A stretch of 5,072 nt of DNA from Dehalococcoidales bacterium (GTDB taxonomy: Bacteria > Chloroflexota > Dehalococcoidia > Dehalococcoidales > UBA2162). The translations under genes and the position numbers were made by a program. This document shows, in pieces, positions 1 to 5,072 of the stretch. The stretch is taken from NCBI GenBank assembly GCA_016844285.1, contig JAENIS010000099.1, positions 1-5,072 on the forward strand, read 5' to 3'. Every line of letters begins with the position of its first letter. Positions within the stretch are counted from its first letter, which is position 1. The notes below the pieces were generated by a model that was given only the letters and a program-made list of their open reading frames with translations, was not told where the DNA came from and ran no database searches.

Positions 1-40
1 CTCCTTTAAGGAGAGGGGGATTAAGGGGGTGAGGTTAACC
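1..40. repeat. G-rich segment with inverted repeat at left edge, possibly a cut dispersed repeat or terminator
   Basis: Bases 1-13 form a perfect inverted repeat, CTCCTT and AAGGAG around a single central T. The right arm continues as GAGGGGG, so the palindrome may extend to the left of the window, but that part cannot be seen. Two AGGGGG hexamers lie 10 bases apart (14-19 and 24-29), and an 8-base palindrome GGTTAACC follows at 33-40. The segment is non-coding. It could be the right half of a short repeat of the REP or MITE kind, or of a terminator hairpin belonging to a gene further left. No T-run follows it on the plus strand. Its identity as a repeat family is inference only. Confidence 0.35.
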
Positions 41-61
41 AAGGCTAGAATCTTGCCACAC

Positions 62-90
62 TTGACTATACCGAACAGTTACGCTACCAT
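62..90 (+). promoter_or_regulatory. Putative sigma70-type promoter for the crotonase-family gene
   Basis: A -35-like TTGACT (62-67, 5 of 6 to TTGACA) is separated by exactly 17 bases from a -10-like TACCAT (85-90, 4 of 6 to TATAAT, keeping the key T, A and final T). Transcription would start near 97, leaving a leader of about 47 bases before the ATG at 144. The site lies in the only non-coding stretch upstream of this gene and points the right way. It rests on consensus matching alone; no operator or activator site was recognised next to it. Confidence 0.4.
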
Positions 91-131
91 AGCGACTAAT
101 CCAGTGGTAAAGGATTACAAAATCAAAAAGA

Positions 132-137
132 AGGAGG
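132..137 (+). promoter_or_regulatory. Shine-Dalgarno site of the crotonase-family gene
   Basis: A perfect AGGAGG with a 6-base spacer before the ATG at 144. It fixes that ATG as the start and argues for efficient translation. Confidence 0.85.
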
Positions 138-143
138 ACAAGC

Positions 144-1013
144 ATGGACTACAAGACAGTGATTTACGAGAAAATTGACAGAGTGGCTAAGATTACGATG
201 AATCGCCCCGAGTACCGAAATGCTGAGAGCATACAAATGTCCAAAGATATACAAGCAGCTTTCAAACAAGGAGAGGCGGACGAAGATGTACGCGTAATCG
301 TCCTGGCTGGTGCCGGTAAAGACTTCTCCGCAGGTCACGATTTGGGAACCCCGGAAGCGCGGGCGGAAAGAGAGCAGGCGCCATCAAATCCCCAGCATAC
401 TATTGAGGACCAGTTCGTTCGAGAGGCATGGCGATGGCTGGATGGCCCGCTATACATTCGTGACATACCGAAGCCAACTATTGCCATGGTGCAAGGTCAC
501 TGCATCATGGGTGGATTCATTCTGGCCACAATGTGTGACCTCATCGTCGCCTCTGAAGATGCTAGTTTCGTAGATATGGGACAAAGATTCGGGACACCGG
601 CGGTGGAGTATTTCAGCCATCCCTGGGAGCTGGGCGTCAGAAAAGCCAAGGAGTTTCTCTTCACGGCTGAACCCATTACGGCACAAGAGGCCTGGCGGCT
701 GGGAATGGTTAACAGAGTTGTGCCGCGGGAGAACCTGGAGGAAGAGACGATGAATCTCGCCAACAAAATCGCTCTAGCTCATCCCTTTGCCCTGAGGATA
801 GCCAAGATGTCATGTAATGCTACCCAGGATATGCAGGGGTATCGAAACTCTATGCTCAACCCCTTTGTGCTGCACCAGCTAGGGCACGCTTACGGTAGAG
901 AAAATCCTGACTATCTGCCAACGGGGCGTGTCCAAAGGGGTAAGATGTCCGTCAAGGAGTGGATTGAAGCGCGGGATAAACCTTACCGCGACGAGAAGAA
1001 GAAAAAGAAGTAA
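144..1013 (+). CDS. Enoyl-CoA hydratase/isomerase (crotonase) superfamily protein, catalytic glutamates not conserved
   Basis: A 289-residue cytosolic protein with the crotonase fold, expected to act on an acyl-CoA thioester. Seen in the sequence: an N-terminal strand with NRPE (20-23); the first oxyanion-hole segment FSAGHDLG (61-68); an extended acidic/basic loop (about 69-106), roughly 14 residues longer than in rat mitochondrial hydratase; KPTIAMVQG (110-118); the second oxyanion segment MGG (122-124); CDLIVASEDASF (131-142); and the C-terminal helices. Aligned by eye to rat hydratase, the positions of Glu144 and Glu164 are Ile126 and Gly146, so both classical acid/base residues are missing. 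Nearby candidates are Asp144, Glu155 (VEYF) and Glu162 (HPWELG). It may therefore be an isomerase, hydrolase or other crotonase rather than a hydratase. The protein ends in a run of lysines (RDEKKKKK). The start is set by AGGAGG 6 bases upstream. It stands alone on the plus strand, convergent with the trp operon, with no functional link to it. Superfamily is certain; reaction and substrate are not. Confidence 0.9.
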   Translation: MDYKTVIYEKIDRVAKITMNRPEYRNAESIQMSKDIQAAFKQGEADEDVRVIVLAGAGKDFSAGHDLGTPEARAEREQAPSNPQHTIEDQFVREAWRWLDGPLYIRDIPKPTIAMVQGHCIMGGFILATMCDLIVASEDASFVDMGQRFGTPAVEYFSHPWELGVRKAKEFLFTAEPITAQEAWRLGMVNRVVPRENLEEETMNLANKIALAHPFALRIAKMSCNATQDMQGYRNSMLNPFVLHQLGHAYGRENPDYLPTGRVQRGKMSVKEWIEARDKPYRDEKKKKK

Positions 1014-1052
1014 GACTAACTCATCTTATTTTAAGAAGCAGACGAGTATCTT
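1014..1052. other. Short convergent intergenic gap, no convincing terminator
   Basis: These 39 bases separate the stop codons of two convergent genes. Only weak pairings are visible: AGAAG (1034-1038) with CTTCT (1050-1054) across an 11-base loop, and CTTA/TAAG (1025-1028 with 1032-1035). Neither has a GC-rich stem followed by a T-run on either strand. The two transcripts probably overlap at their 3' ends or end by a factor-dependent route. Confidence 0.5.
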
Positions 1053-1850
1053 CTATGGTTTCTCTTTCGCGGCTGGCTCATCGAGGGCGTGCCTGAGACC
1101 GGTAATAAAATGGCTAACCGAGTCTAGATTGTTCTCTGCCTCCATAAGCTGAATGAGACGGCTGCCGACAATAACACCGTCGGCGCTATTGCTTACCTGT
1201 CTTGCCTGTTCCGGAGTGGCGATACCGAAGCCAACACAGAGGGGCTGGGTAGCAACCTTCCTCACTCTGGCCACAAAGGCGGCCAAATCTGAGGGCAGGT
1301 TAGTCCTGGCTCCAGTTACCCCGGTCACTGAAACCAGATAGATAAACCCGCGCGACCGCTCCGCTACCAGCCTGAGACGCTCTTCGGTACTGGTCGGCGC
1401 CAGCAGGTAGATGAGGTCGAGTCCCTGCCTCCGGGTGATATTCTCAAGCTCCGAGCCTTCTTCCGGGGGCAGGTCGGGAATAATTAAACCGTCAATACCG
1501 CAACGAGTACAGGCCTGGGCGAACTCGTCAAGGCCGTAGCTGAAGACCGGGTTGAAATAGGTCATAAACACCAGCGGTATCTCTACCTTCTTCCGTAGTT
1601 GCTCAGCGACTTCAAGACAAATCTGTGGGGTCACGCCATTCTGCAAGGCATGAAAGCTGGCCTGCTGGATGGTGACGCCGTCAGCCAGGGGGTCGGAGAA
1701 GGGGATGCCAAGCTCGATAATATCACAACCATGGCTAGCCAGTAGAGGAACTACCGCTAAAGTGGCTTCGATACTGGGGTAACCGACGGTAACATAAGGC
1801 ATCAGGGCTTTGTGCCCCGGCTGGCGGAAGACGGAAGCGATACGGCTCAA
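1053..1850 (-). CDS. trpA: Tryptophan synthase alpha chain
   Basis: A 265-residue (beta/alpha)8-barrel protein that cleaves indole-3-glycerol phosphate to indole and glyceraldehyde 3-phosphate. It passes indole to TrpB in the alpha2-beta2 complex (EC 4.2.1.20). The catalytic pair is present: Glu46 in [11 protein letters not shown] and Asp57 in PLADG, matching Glu49 and Asp60 of the enteric enzyme. The mobile loop-6 motif GVTGAR and the phosphate-binding [10 protein letters not shown] and GVIVGSRL segments are intact. After ADG the usual Pro is Val59 (ADGVTIQ). Length is typical of the family. The start is TTG, and its first bases overlap the trpB stop (TTGA, 4 bases); GGGAG lies 7 bases upstream. 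The first internal Met is residue 17, inside the conserved first strand, so it is too late to be the start. It is the last gene of the operon and is probably translated by coupling to trpB. Confidence 0.97.
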   Translation of the reverse strand: MSRIASVFRQPGHKALMPYVTVGYPSIEATLAVVPLLASHGCDIIELGIPFSDPLADGVTIQQASFHALQNGVTPQICLEVAEQLRKKVEIPLVFMTYFNPVFSYGLDEFAQACTRCGIDGLIIPDLPPEEGSELENITRRQGLDLIYLLAPTSTEERLRLVAERSRGFIYLVSVTGVTGARTNLPSDLAAFVARVRKVATQPLCVGFGIATPEQARQVSNSADGVIVGSRLIQLMEAENNLDSVSHFITGLRHALDEPAAKEKP

Positions 1851-3034
1851 AGTTGCACTCCCAGCGCCTGAGCGACAATACCCATATCTTTATCACCACG
1901 TCCGGAGACGTTAACCACGATAATTTGCTCCCCGGCTAAAGAGCCGGCCAGCTTAGCCGCATAGAACAGGGCATGGGCTGATTCCAAGGCCGGGGTGATG
2001 CCTTCGCTACGACAGAGTAGCTGAAAACCCTCCAGGGCTTCATCGTCAGTCACGGCGACATAGCTCGCCCGTTGGGTATCCTTGAGGTAGCTGTGCTCGG
2101 GGCCAACACCGGGGTAATCCAATCCGGCCGAAATGCTATGGGTTTCTTTGATTTGCCCGTAGCTATCCTGGAGGACATAGGACTTGGCCCCGTGGAGTAT
2201 TCCCGGCCTGCCCGCAGCCAGCGAAGCAGCATGTTCGCCGGTGTTAAGCCCCCTTCCGGCAGCCTCGACCCCGATAAGACTAACCTCCCTATCATTCAAG
2301 AAGGGATAGAAAATGCCGATGGCATTGCTACCGCCACCAACGCAGGCAACGATATAATCAGGTAGGCGGTCGGCTTGAGCCAGTATCTGCTCTCTCGTCT
2401 CCTGGCCGATGACGGATTGGAAATCCCGTACCATCATGGGATAGGGGTGAGGACCGACCGCCGAACCGAGAAGGTAGTAGGTGTCTCTGGCATTGGTCAC
2501 CCAGTCCCTTATCGCCTCGTTGACCGCGTCCTTCAGTGTCCGGCTACCACTGGCAACCGACCTTACCTCAGCCCCCATCAGCTTCATCCGAAAGACATTG
2601 AGCGACTGTCGGTGAACATCTTCCTCGCCCATATAGATAATGCACTCTAACCCGAACATGGCACAGACGGCAGCGGTCGCCACCCCGTGTTGCCCTGCCC
2701 CTGTCTCAGCGATAATTCGCTGCTTACCCATTCTGCGGGCAAGCAGGCCCTGCCCCAGAGCGTTGTTAATCTTGTGGGCACCGGTATGAGCCAGGTCTTC
2801 CCGCTTCAGGAATATCCGGGCGCCAGCACAGCGCTCGGTTAGCCTTTTCGCCAGGTAGAGTGGCGTCGGTCTCCCGGAATAATCACGGGATAGTCGATTG
2901 AACTCATCCCAGAAAGTGGCATCAGCCTTCGCCTCACTATAGGCTGCCACCAGCTCGTCCAGGACAGGCATGAGGGTCTCCGGAACGAATCGCCCACCAT
3001 AGTCGCCAAAATAGCCTCGATTATCCGGTAGCAA
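1847..3034 (-). CDS. trpB: Tryptophan synthase beta chain
   Basis: A 395-residue PLP enzyme that condenses indole with L-serine to make L-tryptophan, partner of TrpA in the alpha2-beta2 complex. Seen: the N-terminal signature [13 protein letters not shown] (7-19); Lys88 in [13 protein letters not shown], the Schiff-base lysine (Lys87 in Salmonella); AETGAGQHG (109-117) with the catalytic Glu110; [13 protein letters not shown] (193-205); the PLP phosphate loop GGGSNA (232-237); and Ser377 in NVSGRGDKD, which contacts the pyridine nitrogen. Length and motifs are those of the TrpB1 type that pairs with TrpA, not the divergent TrpB2 type. The start is TTG at 3034. It has a perfect AGGAGG 6 bases upstream, an in-frame TGA directly before it, and the next Met is residue 22, after the conserved N-terminal motif. 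The gene begins 3 bases after the trpF stop and overlaps trpA by 4 bases. Confidence 0.98.
   Translation of the reverse strand: MLPDNRGYFGDYGGRFVPETLMPVLDELVAAYSEAKADATFWDEFNRLSRDYSGRPTPLYLAKRLTERCAGARIFLKREDLAHTGAHKINNALGQGLLARRMGKQRIIAETGAGQHGVATAAVCAMFGLECIIYMGEEDVHRQSLNVFRMKLMGAEVRSVASGSRTLKDAVNEAIRDWVTNARDTYYLLGSAVGPHPYPMMVRDFQSVIGQETREQILAQADRLPDYIVACVGGGSNAIGIFYPFLNDREVSLIGVEAAGRGLNTGEHAASLAAGRPGILHGAKSYVLQDSYGQIKETHSISAGLDYPGVGPEHSYLKDTQRASYVAVTDDEALEGFQLLCRSEGITPALESAHALFYAAKLAGSLAGEQIIVVNVSGRGDKDMGIVAQALGVQL
1858..1862 (-). promoter_or_regulatory. Shine-Dalgarno site deciding the trpA TTG start
   Basis: GGGAG on the minus strand, inside the last codons of trpB, with a 7-base spacer to the TTG at 1850. 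It supports the non-ATG start of trpA. Confidence 0.6.
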
Positions 3035-3037
3035 TCA

Positions 3038-3709
3038 CTACCTCCTTCCGTCTAAAACCGGTGCCTCGTCGGCTTGCCTGACTGTTTCAATAAAAGCCCG
3101 GATTTTGGCCATGTCCTTTTGGCCATTGCTCTCAACGCCCGTAGAAACATCAACCCCCCAGGGTCGAACCTCTTTGACCAGTTGACCTACATTGCCCGGA
3201 GTCAGTCCGCCGGCAACTATCACGGGAAAGCGAGCGGACGCTTCTCCGGCCAGTTGCCAGTCAAAAACTTGCCCAGTGCCGCCATATTTATCGCTGGATG
3301 ACGAGTCAAGCAGGAAAACGCACTCTTTCTTTACCAGCAAACGGTGTCCCTTCTCTATTTCAGCCATGATGTCTCCGGCCGTTTTCCCGGAGACATGGAT
3401 GACCTTGATGACCGGCTTTTCAATATCCTGGCAGTAGCCCCAGGTCTCATCGCCGCTAAGCTGCACCCAATCCAGGTGACACTGGTTGGCGATATCGTTC
3501 ACCTCGTCAGCTTTCAGATTGACAAAAACCCCGACCACCGCCGGGCGATTTTTCAGACGGTGGAGTGCCTCGACTAGCTCTAACGCTTGTGCCGGAGAGA
3601 CCTGTCGCCGGCTGGGGGCAAAAACCATCCCCAGAAAGTCAGCCCCAGCTTCAACCGCCACCAGAGTCGGCTCTATCTCAGATAAGCCACAGATTTTGAT
3701 TTTGGTCAC
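3038..3709 (-). CDS. trpF: Phosphoribosylanthranilate isomerase
   Basis: A 223-residue (beta/alpha)8-barrel enzyme that converts N-(5-phosphoribosyl)-anthranilate to CdRP by an Amadori rearrangement (EC 5.3.1.24). With the start at GTG 3709 the protein begins V-T-K-I-K-I-C-G, placing the catalytic base at Cys7. The general acid is Asp135 in [15 protein letters not shown]. The phosphate-binding segments AGGLTPGNV and [10 protein letters not shown] are intact. The strand usually written VQLHG reads VQLSG here (Ser85). The same frame runs open back to an ATG at 3787, but those 26 extra codons lie inside trpC and do not resemble the family. The GTG overlaps the trpC stop as GTGA and has a modest AGAGAG 5 bases upstream, so I chose it. 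The last codons carry the trpB ribosome binding site. TrpF is a stand-alone protein here, not fused to TrpC as in enteric bacteria. Confidence 0.95.
   Translation of the reverse strand: MTKIKICGLSEIEPTLVAVEAGADFLGMVFAPSRRQVSPAQALELVEALHRLKNRPAVVGVFVNLKADEVNDIANQCHLDWVQLSGDETWGYCQDIEKPVIKVIHVSGKTAGDIMAEIEKGHRLLVKKECVFLLDSSSSDKYGGTGQVFDWQLAGEASARFPVIVAGGLTPGNVGQLVKEVRPWGVDVSTGVESNGQKDMAKIRAFIETVRQADEAPVLDGRR
3041..3046 (-). promoter_or_regulatory. Shine-Dalgarno site deciding the trpB TTG start
   Basis: A perfect AGGAGG on the minus strand within the last codons of trpF, just before its TAG stop. The 6-base spacer leads to TTG at 3034. It is the strongest ribosome binding site in the operon segment and makes TTG the clear start of trpB. 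Confidence 0.85.
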
Positions 3710-4479
3710 AGTAGCTCTCTCATCTTGACCGCAATGTCCGGAGCCGACATTAGGGCTTCGCCAATGAGAACGGCATCGACCTGCCATTCCCTCAGCCTAG
3801 CGATGTCGCGGCGGTCTTTGATTCCGCTTTCACTGACGACAATTCTATCCGCCGGGATAAGAGGCCGGAGGCGACTGGTCGTGGCAATATCCACGTTAAA
3901 GCTGCTCAGTTCCCGGTTGTTGATACCGATAATCCTGGCTTCGCTGTTCAGCGCTATCTCCAGTTCAGCCTCATTATGCACCTCTACCAGACAGCTCATA
4001 CCCAGCTCATGAGTCAGCTCCATTAGCTCCGCCAGCTTCTCGGCGGTCAGAATGGCGACGATGAGCAAAAGACTATCCGCCCCGTAAGCCCTGGCTTCAT
4101 AGACCTGGTAAGGGTCAAAGATGAAATCCTTGCGGAGGAGGGGTAATCTCTTTCCCAGAGCCTCCCTGATGGCGCCAAGGTAGCTCAGATTACCCTGGAA
4201 GTACCGGGTCTCGGTTAACACTGAAATCGCCGCAGCGCCATTGGTGGCATAGATTCTGGCGATGGCCACCGGGTCAAAATCAGCGCGGATAACGCCGCGT
4301 GATGGTGATGCCTTTTTCACTTCGGCGATGAGCCTGATGCCGTCGCCCCTCAGCACTGAAGCCATGTCCAGAACCGGGGGTTGTGCCTCGGCTATCTTTT
4401 TCAGCTCGGTCAATAGGAAGTTCTGCTTTCTATCTTCGAGTTCCAGCTTGCTAGCGGCGACAATCTGGTCGAGAATCAT
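3706..4479 (-). CDS. trpC: Indole-3-glycerol-phosphate synthase
   Basis: A 257-residue (beta/alpha)8-barrel enzyme that closes the indole ring, turning CdRP into indole-3-glycerol phosphate with loss of CO2 and water (EC 4.1.1.48). Active-site residues are all visible: Glu53 and Lys55 in [12 protein letters not shown], Lys117 in LPLLRKDFI, Glu166 in LVEVHNEAE, Asn187 in [11 protein letters not shown] and Ser218 in VVSESGI. These match Glu51, Lys53, Lys110, Glu159, Asn180 and Ser211 of the Sulfolobus enzyme. The start chosen is ATG 4479, giving [13 protein letters not shown], a typical N-terminal helix. It has AGAGGG 6 bases upstream and lies one base after the trpD stop. An ATG 57 bases further upstream is in frame but lies within trpD and adds an unrelated peptide. 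The gene overlaps trpF by 4 bases. Length is typical of a monofunctional TrpC. Confidence 0.97.
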   Translation of the reverse strand: MILDQIVAASKLELEDRKQNFLLTELKKIAEAQPPVLDMASVLRGDGIRLIAEVKKASPSRGVIRADFDPVAIARIYATNGAAAISVLTETRYFQGNLSYLGAIREALGKRLPLLRKDFIFDPYQVYEARAYGADSLLLIVAILTAEKLAELMELTHELGMSCLVEVHNEAELEIALNSEARIIGINNRELSSFNVDIATTSRLRPLIPADRIVVSESGIKDRRDIARLREWQVDAVLIGEALMSAPDIAVKMRELL

Positions 4480-4480
4480 T

Positions 4481-5072
4481 TTACACCCTCTGGCTAACCG
4501 CGATAAATTGCTCCAGTTTGGACAGGGCACGACCATTATCCAACGCCTCTCTGGCCAGGTCTATCCCCTTTTGTAACGAGGCGACTCTATCCCCGGCCAT
4601 CAAGGCGGCAGCAGTATTCATCAGCACCACGTCCCGCCGGGGGCCATGCTCACCAGCTAAGACACTACGCAGCAGCATTGCATTTTCCGCAGCCGTACCA
4701 CCTTTCAAGCTATCCGGGCTGGTTCGGGAGAAACCAAAGTCCTCCGGGGCAATGGCATAGCTTCTGATGCTCCCATTATTCAGCTCGCAGACCTGGGTTT
4801 TGCTGGTGAGGGTGATTTCGTCCAGGCCATCGTCACCGTGGACGACCAGGGCATGTTGCGACCCCAGGCTTTTCAGCACCGAGGTCATTTTTTCCAGCAG
4901 TGTGCCATCGGCAACACCGAGTACCTGCGCCTTAGCCCCGGCCGGATTGGTCAGCGGGCCGAGGATGTTAAAGACAGTGCGGATGCCAATCTCACGCCGC
5001 GGCGCACCGGCATACTTCATTGCCGGGTGAAAGGCGGGGGCGAACATGAAACCGATGCCGACCTCCTCCAGG
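4481..5072 (-). CDS. trpD: Anthranilate phosphoribosyltransferase, 5' part beyond the window
   Basis: The C-terminal 196 residues of the enzyme that transfers phosphoribose from PRPP to anthranilate (EC 2.4.2.18). The reading frame is open to the window edge. The first visible residues are LEEVGIGFMFAPAFHPAMK, an internal family motif, so the Met at 5047 is not the start. Numbered from the first full codon, Arg25 in RREIGIRT matches the anthranilate-binding Arg164 of Sulfolobus TrpD, and Asp84-Glu85 in HGDDGLDE match its Mg-PRPP ligands Asp223-Glu224. LGPLTNPA and GGTAAENA are also present. The missing part should be about 140 residues, including the glycine-rich PRPP loop. The protein ends in SQRV with a TAA stop, one base before trpC. 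No TrpG-type amidotransferase domain is seen in this part; whether one is fused at the N-terminus cannot be judged. Confidence 0.96.
   Translation of the reverse strand, partial: LEEVGIGFMFAPAFHPAMKYAGAPRREIGIRTVFNILGPLTNPAGAKAQVLGVADGTLLEKMTSVLKSLGSQHALVVHGDDGLDEITLTSKTQVCELNNGSIRSYAIAPEDFGFSRTSPDSLKGGTAAENAMLLRSVLAGEHGPRRDVVLMNTAAALMAGDRVASLQKGIDLAREALDNGRALSKLEQFIAVSQRV
4486..4491 (-). promoter_or_regulatory. Shine-Dalgarno site deciding the trpC start
   Basis: AGAGGG on the minus strand inside the final codons of trpD, 6 bases before the ATG at 4479. It favours this ATG over the in-frame ATG at 4536. Confidence 0.6.

Noticed and set aside
981..1010. Lysine-rich tail of the crotonase-family protein as a frameshift artefact.
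   Set aside because: The tail follows the conserved C-terminal helices in frame and ends at a TAA. Short charged tails are common, and no alternative frame restores a longer conserved end.
1034..1054. Hairpin AGAAG/CTTCT as a bidirectional terminator between the convergent genes.
   Set aside because: A five-pair stem with an 11-base loop, low GC and no following T-run is too weak.
2072..2650. Open plus-strand frames (2072-2365 and 2375-2650) opposite trpB.
   Set aside because: They are antisense to a fully conserved trpB, show no recognisable domains, and I found no ribosome binding site that argues for them.
3710..3787. An in-frame ATG at 3787 would extend trpF by 26 residues.
   Set aside because: The extension lies wholly in trpC coding sequence and does not look like a TrpF N-terminus. 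The GTG at 3709 gives the canonical KIKICG start and a GTGA overlap.
4480..4536. An in-frame ATG at 4536 would extend trpC by 19 residues.
   Set aside because: The extension overlaps trpD and has no family resemblance. The ATG at 4479 has a Shine-Dalgarno site at good spacing and a typical TrpC N-terminus.
3706..4536. Possible TrpC-TrpF fusion, because the two barrels are adjacent and overlap.
   Set aside because: The frames differ, and a TGA stop ends trpC before trpF continues, so these are two separate proteins.

Overview
This window is mostly the 3' part of a bacterial tryptophan biosynthesis operon on the minus strand. A single acyl-CoA metabolism gene on the plus strand converges on it. 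The minus-strand order of transcription is trpD (5' end cut off by the right window edge), trpC, trpF, trpB, trpA. The plus-strand gene (144-1013) encodes a crotonase-fold protein of the enoyl-CoA hydratase/isomerase superfamily.

Layout: bases 1-143 are non-coding. They hold a G-rich stretch with a short perfect inverted repeat at the extreme left edge, a plausible sigma70-type promoter (TTGACT, 17 bases, TACCAT) and a strong Shine-Dalgarno site. The crotonase gene follows. A 39-base gap (1014-1052) separates its stop from the stop of trpA. From 1053 to 5072 the minus strand is almost completely coding. trpD and trpC are 1 base apart, trpC and trpF overlap by 4 bases, trpF and trpB are 3 bases apart, and trpB and trpA overlap by 4 bases. 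This spacing points to one polycistronic, translationally coupled mRNA.

How the trp genes work together: TrpD joins anthranilate to PRPP. TrpF isomerises phosphoribosyl-anthranilate. TrpC closes the indole ring to give indole-3-glycerol phosphate. TrpA cleaves that to indole and glyceraldehyde 3-phosphate, and TrpB condenses indole with serine to give tryptophan. The first-step genes (trpE, trpG) are not visible and would be expected upstream, beyond base 5072. All catalytic residues I could locate in the trp proteins are intact, so the pathway looks functional. No leader peptide, attenuator or trp operator is in the window, as expected for the distal part of the operon.

Organism: a bacterium with moderately high GC, strong AGGAGG-type Shine-Dalgarno sites, and frequent TTG and GTG starts. 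Separate trpC and trpF genes in a DCFBA order, and the flavour of the protein sequences, recall Chloroflexota (Dehalococcoidia-like) or similar sediment bacteria. That placement is from memory and is tentative.

I found no mobile element, CRISPR array, RNA gene or evident new system. The point most worth a second look is that the crotonase-fold protein lacks both catalytic glutamates of classical enoyl-CoA hydratase, so the default name may mislead.
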